Shown piece after piece: positions 40,715 through 50,992 of a DNA stretch of 64,000 nt. Position numbers and translations under genes: made by a program. This DNA comes from Saccharomycodes ludwigii (taxonomy: Eukaryota > Ascomycota > Saccharomycetes > Saccharomycodales > Saccharomycodaceae), in assembly GCF_020623625.1 (NCBI RefSeq), contig NC_060205.1, positions 241,501-305,500 of the forward strand. Reading direction: 5' to 3'. How positions within the stretch are numbered: the first letter of the stretch is position 1; each line of letters begins with the position of its first letter. The notes beneath the pieces were generated by a model. That model was not told the DNA's origin. It saw only the letters and a program-made list of their open reading frames with translations, and made no database searches.

Positions 40715-42256
40715 TTTTCTGAACTTTTGTAAATGCTTTTTTTTTTTATTTATTCAACTGATTATAACTGTGTTCTTTTTATTTACTTATTTATTTATTT
40801 ATTTTTTTTTTTTTTTTCCTATTTATTTAGGGGATACTTTTGTTGATTATTCTGTATTGAAATTGAAGATGAGATGGAAAAAAAATAACTATAGATAAAA
40901 TAGAAAATAGGAAATAGGAAAAAGAAAAAAAAAAAAAAAGAAGGGTATATATCAAAAGATTGCTTATGTTTATATATGTGTATATATTTCAAAAGATAAA
41001 GAAATAAAAAAAAAGAAAAAAAGAAATAAAATCGCAGTTGTTAATGTATATAGACGTAAAAATGTATCGTTTGACTATATTTTAGTAAAAAGGAACATAA
41101 TAATTACAGTATATAGCATAAATTAGTGATGTTAACTTATTGTTTGATAATGGATGATTTTATTATTTGATTAATAATCCATTTTTCTTAAATAAATTAG
41201 GTGTAAAGAAAGAAAAAGAAAGAAAAAATCAAAATTTAAGTGTTCCGAGGAACCGAGCCTTTGTCATGCATGGTTGTGCATAATTCTCTGATGGAAAGAG
41301 AAATCTAAAAAAAAAGAAAGAAAAACACCTTTTTCCTTTTTGTTGTTGTTGTATTTAGTAATAAACAACTAAATATAAACTCTCAATTTTAAATTTAAGC
41401 ACCCGAGCAGCCGAGAGTACCATTCCCCTACCTCTTAAAGAAAATGAGAGGGGCGGAGAAAGTTAATATATATATATTTGTTATATATTATTTTTTCCTC
41501 TTTCCACGAAACGATTAAAAAAAAAAAAAAAAGAAAAGCCGTATGTCACTTTATTTACTGATAAAAATATATGTATATAACACATAGTAAAATATAAGGG
41601 TTCCGTGGTTCTGAAATTAGATACAAAATAGAAAATGAAAAAGAGAAATTATCGTCGATACAAACACGATTTCCTTTTCTTTTCTCCGGTAATAATAATA
41701 AATGTTCCTTGTATCTTTTTCGCTAACTCTAAAATCCTCGGATATGTGGATTTTACCATGAATAACCTTTAAATTGATCAATTACTAATCAACGCTTAAT
41801 ATTACCAATATAATTTTGAGGCTTAGAACTTATAATTGAATAAAAATAAAAAATTATTTATGATAATTAGTTACACTTTATATTTTTCTTTTCCAACAAG
41901 TCTCTTCCTAATCCCTACATATTAAATGAAAGGAAGGATAAGTGTTTAAAATATATGTATACATCTGCTTTAACTTTGAAACTATATGAATGGCACATAA
42001 ATGTTTATTTTTGTTTTTTATTTTTGAAATGGCTTGTCTTCTCTTTTCCTCTATATCTAAAACAAAAAAATTAATATCAGTATTAATAAATATTATCAGC
42101 AACATTGGTATTACAATATCTCCAAAAATAACACTTTCTGAGTACAATGACGCTAGTTTCTCATTGTCATGGTCTGTGTGTCAATCCCCTACCATCACTA
42201 TTAAAAAGAGCGGGTTCCTATGTATATTGTTAAATTATCACTTTTTAAAGTTTTTT

Positions 42257-42287
<31 letters not shown>

Positions 42288-43308
42288 GTCTCTTGATAAG
42301 CTTAAGAGGCATTTGCAATGCTAAAATGCATCACAATGTAAAGATGTAATTTGACAAAATGACCATCTTTTCCCATGGAAAATCCATTATGTATAGCAAA
42401 TATGGTGAAGATCATGATATTGAACGAAAGATGTACCATTACTAAGTACGTAAACAACCTTATTTAGAAATTAGACATCCACAAAAGCACAGCCACACCT
42501 CCCACTTACACATCAAGATATTCAATCTTTTGCGGCATGTGTGGTAAATTTTCAGATTATATTTACACGTGATACTTAGCCGAAAATGTTTCATCAACAT
42601 GCTCAATTATCGCGGTAGTGAATAATTACTTATCCAATAATGTGTAACTTACTCAACGCATAGCCTAGAAGAAATACTATTCAGAGGTGGCAGTCATACT
42701 GGGTGTAGCAATCATATCACCTGCGAGTATTGTTTACACACTGTCCATCTTTCATATTATCAAGTAACGACATGATAGTATATAATTAAGTATAAAGCGA
42801 TAGCATCAAATATCCATTATGGGAAACTCGTATCGTATATACTTATTAGCTTATTATCTACCCAAATCCTAGATGTGGATAAAATTCTGCCAATTACCAT
42901 TATTGTTAAATGGACAACAAGGATCACTGTTTTAATACCTTATTCGCAATACAAGATTATATTTGATCAGTTGAGAATTAAAAAATATAAAGGTATATAA
43001 AGGGCTAGTTTTTGATTCTTTTTTTTTTTTTTTTTTTTTTTTCTATTTCATTTCCCTCGCATTTAAAAGAAATTAAAAGAAAAAAAGAATTAACAAAATG
43101 TATTAAATTTTTTACGCAGTCAACTACCACAATTTTGGTTTCGAAATAGGAGAAGGAAAAAGGGATGGAAACACGTGCCAACACAAAAAGGGTAAAATGA
43201 AAACACAAAACTATGTGAAATAAATCGTTAAAACCTGTATATATAAAACTATAACATTATAAATTTACTAAAAAATATAAAAACTCAAATCATACTCATT
43301 GAAAAAAA
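40715..43308. other. 2.6-kb gap between drug pump and PDC1
   Basis: I see no convincing gene. The low half is the drug-pump promoter, with PDRE-like words. Open frames at 41908-42147 (minus) and 41990-42349 (plus) overlap each other; neither resembles a known family. 42350-43010 is free of long homopolymers, unlike most gaps here, and ends in a + strand TATAAAGGTATATAAAGGG word (about 42989-43006) and T23, a promoter-like design facing the PDC1 3' end. Confidence 0.55.
41243..41742. promoter_or_regulatory. Cluster of PDRE-like sites upstream of the drug pump
   Basis: The Pdr1/Pdr3 element is TCCGYGGA. Four near matches occur: TTCCGAGGAA (41243-41252), TCCACGAA (41503-41510), TCCGTGGT (41602-41609) and TCCTCGGA (41735-41742). 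The first and last carry the same core TCCGAGGA in opposite orientation. Each has one mismatch from the S. cerevisiae consensus, so a shifted specificity or chance are both possible. Confidence 0.45.
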
Positions 43309-45003
43309 TCATTGGGTAGCGTTGATAGCTTCAGTCAATTTAGCTTGAGCAACCAAGTTACTTGGAGCATCAAATTCAGGCAACATAACTTCAATAAGTC
43401 TGATCTTGTCGTTCTTGTTGAAAGCAGCATCCTTGGTCAACTTGTTCCATTCACCAGTGGTGGCAACTCTCAAAGATTCAGAGTCCTTAGCACCGAAGGT
43501 ATCCAAAAGTTTCAAGTGCTTCCATGGTTGAATGTTGTTGTATTGAGCCTTTGGACCGTGAATCAATTTTTCAATAGTGTAACCGTCGTTGTTCAAGACA
43601 AACAAGTATGGAGTTAAACCCCATCTGATCATGGTGGAGATTTCTTGAACAGTCAATTGCAAAGAACCATCACCGACAAACAAGATAACTCTTCTGGATT
43701 TGTCAAGTTCTTGGGCAGCAAAAGCAGCACCTAAGGTAGCACCAACGGTGAAACCAATAGAACCCCATAAAACTTGGGAAATACCGTAAGTGTTAGTTGG
43801 GAAATGAGTTTGGTTAATACCGAAAGCAGAGGTACCGGTTTCAGCCAAAACAATATCACCTTCCTTCAAGAAGTCACCGACAGCACTCCAGACCCATTCT
43901 TGTTTCAATGGAGTGGTTTCAGAGGTAAGATCCTTGTGTTGTGGTCTCTTAGTTGGGACTGGAACTGGCTTGTAACCCTTAGCAGCTTCACCAACCTTGG
44001 TCAACAATTTTTGCAAAACAAATTTCATTTGGACACCTGGGAAAGAAGCGCTTCTGATCTTAATGTAGTCAGAGTGGAATTCAACAATGTTGTTGGTCTT
44101 GTAAGAGTAAGAGAAAGAACCAGTGTTGAAATCAGACAACAAAGCACCGACAGACAAAATCAAATCAGCACCTTCAACAGCTTCCTTGACGTTTTCGTCA
44201 GACAAGGTACCGACGTAAACACCACCAAATCTTGGGTGTTGTTCATCGATAGAACCCTTACCTAATGGAGTAACAAAAGCTGGGAATTGAGTAGTGTCAA
44301 TCAACTTCTTCAATTCTGGTTTAACATTGTGTCTGGAAGCACAAGCATCGGCCAAAATAATTGGGTTCTTGGCCTTTTGGATCAATTCCAAAATGTCAGA
44401 GATAACTTCTTCTTCAGCTTCTGGGTCATTTGGTTTCAAAGACAAGTCAATTGGAGTGTCCAATAACTTAGCTGGAACCTTCAAGTCAACCAAGTTAGCT
44501 GGTAAACCTAAGTAAACAGTTCTTTGGGTGACGTAGGTGGTTCTGATACATCTGTCAATTTCAGCTGGAGCAGCAGCCAAATCAGTCAACATAGCAGTGG
44601 TTTCAGAAATGTTAGCAGACATTCTGTGGAAAACGCTGAAGTCACCGTTACCTAAGGTGTGGTGCAACAATAAACCTTTAGCTTGAGAAGAGATGGATGG
44701 AACACCAACAACGTGCAAAACACCAACGTGTTCAGCGTAAGAACCGGCAATACCGTTCAAGGCACTCAATTCACCAACACCGAAGGTGGTGATCAAACAA
44801 GCCATACCCTTAATTCTGGCGTAACCATCAGCAGCGTAAGCAGCGTTCAATTCGTTAGCGTTACCAGCCCATCTCAAACCTGGAACATCGTAGATGTTAT
44901 CTAACAAGACCAAGTTGAAATCACCTGGAACACCGAAGATGGTGTCAACGTTAACTTGCTTTAATCTTTCGAATAAATATCTACCTAAAGTAATTTCAGC
45001 CAT
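43309..45003 (-). CDS. PDC1: Pyruvate decarboxylase
   Basis: This cytosolic thiamine-diphosphate enzyme converts pyruvate to acetaldehyde and CO2, the committed step of alcoholic fermentation. It has 564 residues (563 in S. cerevisiae) and aligns end to end. The start MAEITLGRYLFERLKQV and VDTIFGVPGDFNL contain the cofactor Glu region, and LHHTLG holds the two active-site His (about 115-116). The ThDP-Mg motif runs from GDGSLQLTVQE to NNDGYTIEK (about 444-476). Codon use is highly biased, typical of a glycolytic gene. The 5' flank is a 2-kb gap shared with a divergent reductase gene. Whether other PDC copies exist cannot be judged from this window. Confidence 0.97.
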   Translation of the reverse strand: MAEITLGRYLFERLKQVNVDTIFGVPGDFNLVLLDNIYDVPGLRWAGNANELNAAYAADGYARIKGMACLITTFGVGELSALNGIAGSYAEHVGVLHVVGVPSISSQAKGLLLHHTLGNGDFSVFHRMSANISETTAMLTDLAAAPAEIDRCIRTTYVTQRTVYLGLPANLVDLKVPAKLLDTPIDLSLKPNDPEAEEEVISDILELIQKAKNPIILADACASRHNVKPELKKLIDTTQFPAFVTPLGKGSIDEQHPRFGGVYVGTLSDENVKEAVEGADLILSVGALLSDFNTGSFSYSYKTNNIVEFHSDYIKIRSASFPGVQMKFVLQKLLTKVGEAAKGYKPVPVPTKRPQHKDLTSETTPLKQEWVWSAVGDFLKEGDIVLAETGTSAFGINQTHFPTNTYGISQVLWGSIGFTVGATLGAAFAAQELDKSRRVILFVGDGSLQLTVQEISTMIRWGLTPYLFVLNNDGYTIEKLIHGPKAQYNNIQPWKHLKLLDTFGAKDSESLRVATTGEWNKLTKDAAFNKNDKIRLIEVMLPEFDAPSNLVAQAKLTEAINATQ

Positions 45004-47063
45004 TTTTGTTTTGTTTTGTTTTATTTGTTTTGAGTGTTATAATAATATAACTTTTCTTGGTTTTTTAGTGTTTTAGATTAAATATCTGTAGAAGAATAAG
45101 GAAAGAGATCAAAAACGAATAAAAAAAGAAGTAATTTAAAAATTAACTGCGCTTTATATACTTTTTTTTTTTATTTTTTTTTCCTTTTTTTTTTTTTTTT
45201 TCTTTTTTTTCCTTTAATAAAAATTATAATCTTAGTTTAGTGATAATAAGGATGAGAGATATTATTATTTTGAGAAAATAATTAACCATATTCTCGTATG
45301 CACCTGCTGTTTGTCTATTGAATCTTTTTTTTTATTTTTTATTTTTTATTTTCTTTGGGCAGAGATATTCATAATTTGGAATAATATTTATTTCTTGATA
45401 CGTTGTCTTATTTTTTTTTGGTTTTAATTCCCCTTTCTGCCTGTTGATTTTTACAAATATTGTTGTACTATTCGATATATGAATAATGCTTCTTTTGCTT
45501 GCATGTGTGTGTATTTTTTTCTTTTAAGTAAAAAAAAAAAAAAAAAGATTTATTTACGTGGTATGATTTTATTTTATTTCTTTTCTTTTTTCTTCTTTCA
45601 CTTTCTACATAATTTAAGTTGTTAACGATACGTTTGTTGGCTAAAAAAAAATAAAATATATTCAACCCTAAAATTCTGGCTGGATTAGCTCTCCCGACCT
45701 CTCCACAATCATTTTTGTTTCGTATTGTATTCAACTTTCTCTTCTATTTCTATCTTGTTGATATCAGCAGAGTACGTACGTGGAATTCTACTAATTTTAT
45801 TTTTTTTTATTTTTTTTTTTTTTTGCTACTGTTGTCGTTATTTCATATGTGCTACGGCAAATGTCAATAATTAGTGGAATCTGCGAATAATTCCTGCTAA
45901 TACTACTTTTTCAAATCTTCTTTGGCAAGTTTTCACCCCACGGGCTAGTACTGGTAGGGTAACCTCAACAATTTTTCCGAAATAATACTATTCCATGTTT
46001 TTTTTTTTTAGAAAACAATACATCTTACTGCATCGTTCTTCTACTTGTATTAGTTTGACTTATTTTTTGTTTCTGTTATGTTTTTGGCAACTAAATTTAT
46101 CACAAAATGCTTTTTATTTTTCCGTAATGGTTTGTTCACCAACAATATACTTTCTTTTTTTTTTAGGTAGCAACTGATTAGAAACTTAAGCACAATCACT
46201 GGCCAGAAAAAAAATTTTTTTTTTTTTCGTATAAATTATACCTCAGTACGTAAAATACCATACTATTTCATGTTCTCAGATTATGATACAAAACTCAAGC
46301 TATCGGTATCATCGCACTAACTGCATTTTTTTGGATATTTTTATTTTTATTTTTTTTTTTTTTTTTTTCCTCTTCTTAAAAAAAAAAAAATATTTGCATA
46401 ATTTATTCTTTAATAGACAAAACAAAATGCATATTTGAATATATTATGCATTTTTACTTTTATAGAAAATAAAAAAAAAAAGAATATTTGAATTATCTGC
46501 CAAATGCCATAAAAAAAAGAATCCAGAATAATATTGTTATTATTTGTTCGTTTGTTCGTTCATTATGATAGTATTATTATTATTTAATATGTTAGACCAC
46601 ACGCTCATCGTTTAAAGTATGGACCCGTTACAGATTATATGCAAACTTGATAACAAACCAAATACCGTAACAACATAAATGATCCTTATTATAGAAAAAG
46701 AAAAATACTAAGTTTATTCACCACTTCGTCTAAGAAGTACACAGAAATATATAAAAGTTGAAACTAACATCGTAAGGCTAACTAAAGAAATTAGCTTTTA
46801 AACTTCGGGTAATACCCAAGAAAATGAACTGTTCTAGCACAATTTTCTAAAAATAAAAATCAATTTCTCTCAGAATAATTTTTTTTTTTTATTTTAGGGG
46901 AGTTCATTTGTAAAATAATCATTTATATCCACCGTAGCTAATATCTTATTCGTAAAAATCATAATTTATTTTTTTGCACGTTAAAGTTAGTTACTTGTGA
47001 GATTTTAAGAAAAAACCTATAATTTTATCATAATCTGTACACGTCCAAAAGGGAAAAAAGAAA
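45004..47063. other. 2.1-kb divergent PDC1/reductase promoter gap
   Basis: No gene seen. Near PDC1 there are T-rich tracts (45162-45212), as in glycolytic promoters. GC-richer islands at 45677-45710 and 45935-45965 may hold activator sites; I could not find exact Gcr1 or Rap1 sites. 46500-46860 is short on homopolymers. The reductase side has TATATAAAAG (about 46748-46757) and CGGGTAA (46806-46812). Confidence 0.55.
46806..46812 (+). promoter_or_regulatory. Reb1-type site CGGGTAA before the reductase gene
   Basis: An exact Reb1 core about 250 bp upstream of the start codon. Reb1 usually marks nucleosome-free promoters or roadblock terminators. Confidence 0.4.
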
Positions 47064-48194
47064 ATGGCAAGTAGATTTAGTAACAATAGTACAAAAAGTG
47101 TTGTCTTAGTAACCGGTGCTACTGGTTGGATAGCCCAACATGTAATACACGATTTATTGGAAACACAGTGCTATAGAGTAATTGGAACAGCAAGAACTCG
47201 GGGGAAATGTAATAACTTATTACAGAGCTTTGGCAATACACCGTTATTAACTATGGAAGTGGTTTCTGATTTGTCTTTACCTAGTGCTTTTGATCCGGTT
47301 TTCAAAAAAAATGGCAATGATATTGAATATGTTTTGCATATGGCATCGCCTGTTTATATGAAGTCAACAGACTACCAAAAAGTGTATTTAGAACCAGCTT
47401 TGAATGGAACTAGAAGTCTATTAGAAGCTATTGAGAAATATGGTTCAAAAAAAGTCAGACACGTGGTTTATACATCATCTGTAGCAGCTATGTTTAAAAC
47501 ATCTCAAATTTTAGCTCAAACAAAAAATAATACTTCTGCTTTTGGTAAGGATAATTTCCTTTTGTCTAATTACGATGAAAATTCCTGGAACCCAGATAGT
47601 TGGACAGATTGCCAGACAGGAGATCGTGAGGCCTATGCTGGATCTAAGAAGTTTGCAGAAAAATTTGCTTGGGATTATGTGCATAATCATAAGGTTAATT
47701 ATACCTTCAACACAATTAACCCTGTTTGGGTTTTAGGTCCACAGGTATTTGCAGCTGATGTTGGAAATTCTTTGCTGGGTTCTAATAAATTGATTGCAAA
47801 TATTGTAAAAAATAGTGGGAACAACAATTTCACTATTGATTATGCATTTAAAGGTTTAGAGGTGGATGTACGTGATGTCTCCAGGGCACATTTAGCATCA
47901 ATCAAAAATGGTGGCAAGTTTAACGGACATAGATTATTAATGTATAACGGAGAATTTACATTAAAAACTATTATAAGTATTATAAACAGTGAATTTCCGA
48001 AAGAGGTTTTGAATATCCCATCTGTTAAAGTAAAAGAGATGGACGATGATTATGTAAAACCCAATTATAAACCAAGATTTATAGATAATAGTAAAACAAT
48101 GGAATTATTGGGGTTTGACTTGATAAGCTTTGAGAAAACCGTTAAAGATTCAGTGGTTCAAATGGTGGAGAATCATTTGAATACTGTTGAATAA
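47064..48194 (+). CDS. GRE2/ARI1-type NADPH-dependent aldehyde/ketone reductase
   Basis: This is an extended short-chain dehydrogenase. Relatives in S. cerevisiae (Gre2, Ari1, YGL039W, YDR541C) reduce methylglyoxal, isovaleraldehyde and other aldehydes with NADPH. The 376-residue protein has the Rossmann motif VTGATGWIAQHVI (about 16-28), ASPV, the catalytic Ser in VVYTSSVAA (about 134-142), and the YxxxK pair in YAGSKKFAEKFAWD (about 192-205), followed by NPVWVLGPQ. It is longer than Gre2 (342) through an N-terminal extension of about 10 residues and small loops. Similarity to Ari1 and Gre2 is about equal by eye, so I give no symbol. It converges with RNR2. Confidence 0.88.
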   Translation: MASRFSNNSTKSVVLVTGATGWIAQHVIHDLLETQCYRVIGTARTRGKCNNLLQSFGNTPLLTMEVVSDLSLPSAFDPVFKKNGNDIEYVLHMASPVYMKSTDYQKVYLEPALNGTRSLLEAIEKYGSKKVRHVVYTSSVAAMFKTSQILAQTKNNTSAFGKDNFLLSNYDENSWNPDSWTDCQTGDREAYAGSKKFAEKFAWDYVHNHKVNYTFNTINPVWVLGPQVFAADVGNSLLGSNKLIANIVKNSGNNNFTIDYAFKGLEVDVRDVSRAHLASIKNGGKFNGHRLLMYNGEFTLKTIISIINSEFPKEVLNIPSVKVKEMDDDYVKPNYKPRFIDNSKTMELLGFDLISFEKTVKDSVVQMVENHLNTVE

Positions 48195-48735
48195 CACCTT
48201 CTTTTGTGTATTGGAATAGTAAAGTTATAAGATTTAATAGTGAATGAGTTTTTTTTTTTTTTAAATAAATTTTCTACGTAATTTCATAATAAAACCTTGA
48301 TAAATGAATAGTATCCGTTTATATTTAGAGAACTTGTTTTTGTTTACTTTTGAATCCTAGAAAATTGTCAAACTTTAAAAGTTGCTCAATTCTTAAAGTT
48401 TTAAATATTACTAGTTTAAAAAAAACAAAAAAAAAAAAAAAAAAGGCTCATCACACTAATAAAAAAAAAAAAATTAAAACTTGAATCTCTAAATTGAATT
48501 TCTTGTTATAAAACATTTATTAAAAAAAAAAAAAAAAAGAAAGAAAAAAATTTTTTTTCACACGCCTCGAAAAACACAATTTGTACTATAATCCTAAGTA
48601 AAAACCAACAAACTGTAGTGATAAGGGAAAAAAGGCAAGTGACAAAAAAAAAAAAAAAAAACTTAAATACATGTGTTTATATAAGGTTAATAAATAAATA
48701 TATAATGTAAAAAAGACAACAAAGTTTTTTTTTTT
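48195..48735. other. Reductase/RNR2 convergent 3' gap
   Basis: No gene. It holds five A/T homopolymers of 11-18 bases. It probably contains only the two 3' untranslated regions. Confidence 0.7.
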
Positions 48736-50022
48736 TTAGAAATCTTCATCAAAATTGAATGCACCAGTATCTGGTTCGGATTTATTACTTTTAGCCATGA
48801 CACCAGCTTTTTGATAATCGGAAACTCTCTTTTCAAAGAAATTGGTCTTACCAGCCAAAGATATATTTTCCATAAAGTCGAATGGATTGGTAACTTTAAA
48901 GTATTTCTCATTACCTAAGGCAACCAATAGTCTATCAGCAACAAATTCAACATATTGATTCATCAAATCGGCATTCATACCTAGCAAAGCAACAGGTATA
49001 GCTTCGATAAAATACCTCTTTTCAATTTCAACAGCCTCTGTAATTATTCTCTCCACAATTTTTGGGTCGGGCTTATTCTTCAAATGCTCAAACAACAAAC
49101 AAGCAAAATCAGTGTGTAAACCTTCATCTCTACAAATCAACTCATTAGAAAATGTTAACCCTGGCATCAAACCTTTTTTCTTTAACCAAAAAATGGCAGC
49201 AAAGGAACCACTAAAAAAAACACCCTCTACAGCGGCAAAAGCTACCAACCTTTCACCAAACAAGGCATCAGAGTCTTGAATCCATCTGATGGCCCATTCA
49301 GCCTTCTCCTTAATCTGTGGAATGGTCTCAATAGCGTTCAATAGAAAATCATATTCCTTGGGGTCTTTGATATAAGTATCTATTAACAAAGAGTATGTTT
49401 CAGAATGTATATTTTCCATCATGATTTGAAAACCGTAGAAACACTTGGCTTCCGGAATTTGAACTTCAGCAGAAAAATTCTCTACCAAATTTTCATTAAC
49501 AATACCATCACTGGCAGCAAAAAATGCCAAAACCCTAGAAAGGAAAAATCTTTCATTTTCATTCAATACATCGTTCCAATCATGTATATCTTTAGACAAA
49601 TCAATTTCTTCTGAAGTCCAAAAAGAGGCTTCTGCTCTCTTATAAGCCTGCCAGATGTCGTGATATTGAATTGGAAATATAACAAAACGATGTTTATTTT
49701 CAACCAATAATGGCTCATCTTTTTCCATGTCTTTTAATTTATGACGATGAACAGCATGTTTCTTCTTAAACGCTTGGTGATCTTCATTAGCTTTAGTTAA
49801 CCTCTCAGCCAACTCTCTAGCTGCAACAGCTTCGTTTTTACTCTCTCCTCCCTCTTGATTACCTTCTTGGACTGTTTGTAAATTAGTATTTAGATTGGTC
49901 TTTGCTTCCGAACTTTTATTTAGGTCTAAGTCGGATAGTGCATTTGCAGCAACTTTAGATGGTGTTTCCTTAATTATTGGTGTACCCGTTGGCTTATTTT
50001 TACTAGAAGTTTGTTTTTTCAT
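48736..50022 (-). CDS. RNR2: Ribonucleotide reductase small subunit Rnr2
   Basis: Rnr2 is the iron-bearing R2 subunit. With Rnr4 it forms the heterodimer that holds the diferric-tyrosyl radical for dNTP synthesis; it shuttles from nucleus to cytosol in S phase or after damage. The protein has 428 residues (399 in S. cerevisiae), the extra lying in the disordered N-terminus. Metal ligands and radical Tyr are visible in [23 protein letters not shown] (Glu, His, Tyr), and [18 protein letters not shown]. The C-terminal FNFDEDF is the tail that docks on the large subunit. [21 protein letters not shown] is a strict family block. Two inverted ACGCGT boxes lie about 500 bp upstream. Confidence 0.97.
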   Translation of the reverse strand: MKKQTSSKNKPTGTPIIKETPSKVAANALSDLDLNKSSEAKTNLNTNLQTVQEGNQEGGESKNEAVAARELAERLTKANEDHQAFKKKHAVHRHKLKDMEKDEPLLVENKHRFVIFPIQYHDIWQAYKRAEASFWTSEEIDLSKDIHDWNDVLNENERFFLSRVLAFFAASDGIVNENLVENFSAEVQIPEAKCFYGFQIMMENIHSETYSLLIDTYIKDPKEYDFLLNAIETIPQIKEKAEWAIRWIQDSDALFGERLVAFAAVEGVFFSGSFAAIFWLKKKGLMPGLTFSNELICRDEGLHTDFACLLFEHLKNKPDPKIVERIITEAVEIEKRYFIEAIPVALLGMNADLMNQYVEFVADRLLVALGNEKYFKVTNPFDFMENISLAGKTNFFEKRVSDYQKAGVMAKSNKSEPDTGAFNFDEDF

Positions 50023-50513
50023 TATGAGAGATAGTTATCTAATATATGTGGGTTGGTATTTCTATAGTATTTGATTACAATATTTACTATTGCTTTCGTT
50101 ATTGTTTGTCGTATTTTAGTAAGTTGTGAAGTTTTGAGATAAACAAGAGAAGTAGGAAAAAAAAAAAAAAAAAAAAAAAAAAAGGCTGTGTTAGCATATT
50201 TTAATAAAAACGTTAAGGGGAGATGTGAAAGTAACAAGAAAAAAGAAACAGAACCAAAAAAAACGTTCTTTTTATATGTGTAAAAAAAAATACGAAGCTT
50301 GGGAAAAAATAAATTGGATACAAAACAAAATAAAACAAAACAAAACAAAACAAAACAAAAAAAAGGGAAAAATATTCTGATTTTTTATTTTTATTTTCTT
50401 CGGGTGGGAATCAAAGAATCTTTTTAAACGATTTATTATAAAATAATAACAAGAGTATTTATCTACCTAACAAACCTACGTACAAGAATTATCTATCAAA
50501 AAAAAAAAAAAAA

Positions 50514-50564
50514 ACGCGTAAAAAAAAGGTTTTTACAAAGTAGTATTGCTTATTTTTTACGCGT
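50514..50564. promoter_or_regulatory. Paired MluI cell-cycle boxes in an inverted repeat
   Basis: ACGCGT occurs at 50514-50519 and 50559-50564. Each is embedded in matching A/T flanks, so about 17 bp on each side are inverted copies. ACGCGT is the MBF (Mbp1-Swi6) site that drives G1/S genes. The pair lies about 490-540 bp upstream of RNR2, a gene needed in S phase. Binding is inferred. Confidence 0.55.
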
Positions 50565-50840
50565 TTTTTTCTTCTTTTCTTTTCTTTTCTTTTCTTTTCT
50601 TTTTTTAACAAAAAAATATTAAGTTAATTATTATTTTATTTCTATTTCGAGGCCAATGAAAAGTGGTACGGTTTTGATAAATTACCTTCAGTTTATGATA
50701 AGCTTAATCTAACGTGCAGATGGCTGTAACATTTAAGGGTACAATCAAAATCATCATTAAATAAAATATTTAATTAAAAAAAAAAAAAAAAAAAAAAAGG
50801 GAGTGTTTCCTTTTACCATAATATTTTAATAACATAGACC

Positions 50841-50853
50841 AAAAAAAAAAAAA
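50841..50853 (-). terminator. RNA polymerase III terminator of tRNA-Leu
   Basis: T13 on the minus strand, starting 10 nt past the tRNA 3' end. Confidence 0.85.
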
Positions 50854-50863
50854 TAATTTTTAT

Positions 50864-50978
50864 TGGTTGCTAAGAGATTCGAACTCTTGCATCTTACGAT
50901 ATCCGAGTGTTCACAATAGTTAACTGCGAAAGTATATATACTTGAATCGGACGCCTTAGACCGCTCGGCCAAACAACC
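50864..50978 (-). tRNA. tRNA-Leu(CAA) with intron
   Basis: It decodes UUG. On the minus strand, GGTTGTT pairs with AGCAACC to form the acceptor stem, discriminator A is at 50864, and the B box is GAGTTCGAATC. The anticodon stem TCCGA/TCGGA is perfect. A 33-nt intron (50940-50908) follows position 37. AAGTATATATACTT spans the anticodon and intron start and can pair on itself, the usual anticodon-intron helix; the last intron A pairs with T32 next to a 3-nt bulge at the 3' site. S. cerevisiae tRNA-Leu(CAA) is nearly identical and also has an intron here. Confidence 0.97.
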
Positions 50979-50992
50979 ATTTCTGATGAACG

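Larger units (their letters stand above)
50023..50863. other. RNR2 promoter / tRNA-Leu 3' gap
   Basis: No protein gene. It holds A24 (50160-50183), a TTTTG/CAAAA pentamer patch (50326-50360), the two MluI boxes, TTTTC repeats (50572-50600), A21 (50776-50798) and the T13 terminator of tRNA-Leu. A C/D-snoRNA-like ATGATGA...CTGA pair on the minus strand (about 50760-50686) lacks a closing stem and I do not call it. Confidence 0.6.

Noticed and set aside
41908-42349. Overlapping opposite-strand open frames of 79 and 119 codons
   Set aside because: No family resemblance, overlap on both strands, and the plus frame ends in a poly-Phe run from a T tract. A degraded gene cannot be excluded, but nothing supports a call.
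45468-45734. 88-codon minus-strand frame in the PDC1 promoter gap
   Set aside because: The second half is Lys/Phe low complexity, there is no family match, and it lies in a glycolytic promoter region.
50686-50762. C/D snoRNA candidate on the minus strand (ATGATGA ... CTGA about 75 nt apart)
   Set aside because: The box words are expected by chance in this composition; the flanks do not form a closing stem and I could not match a guide to rRNA.
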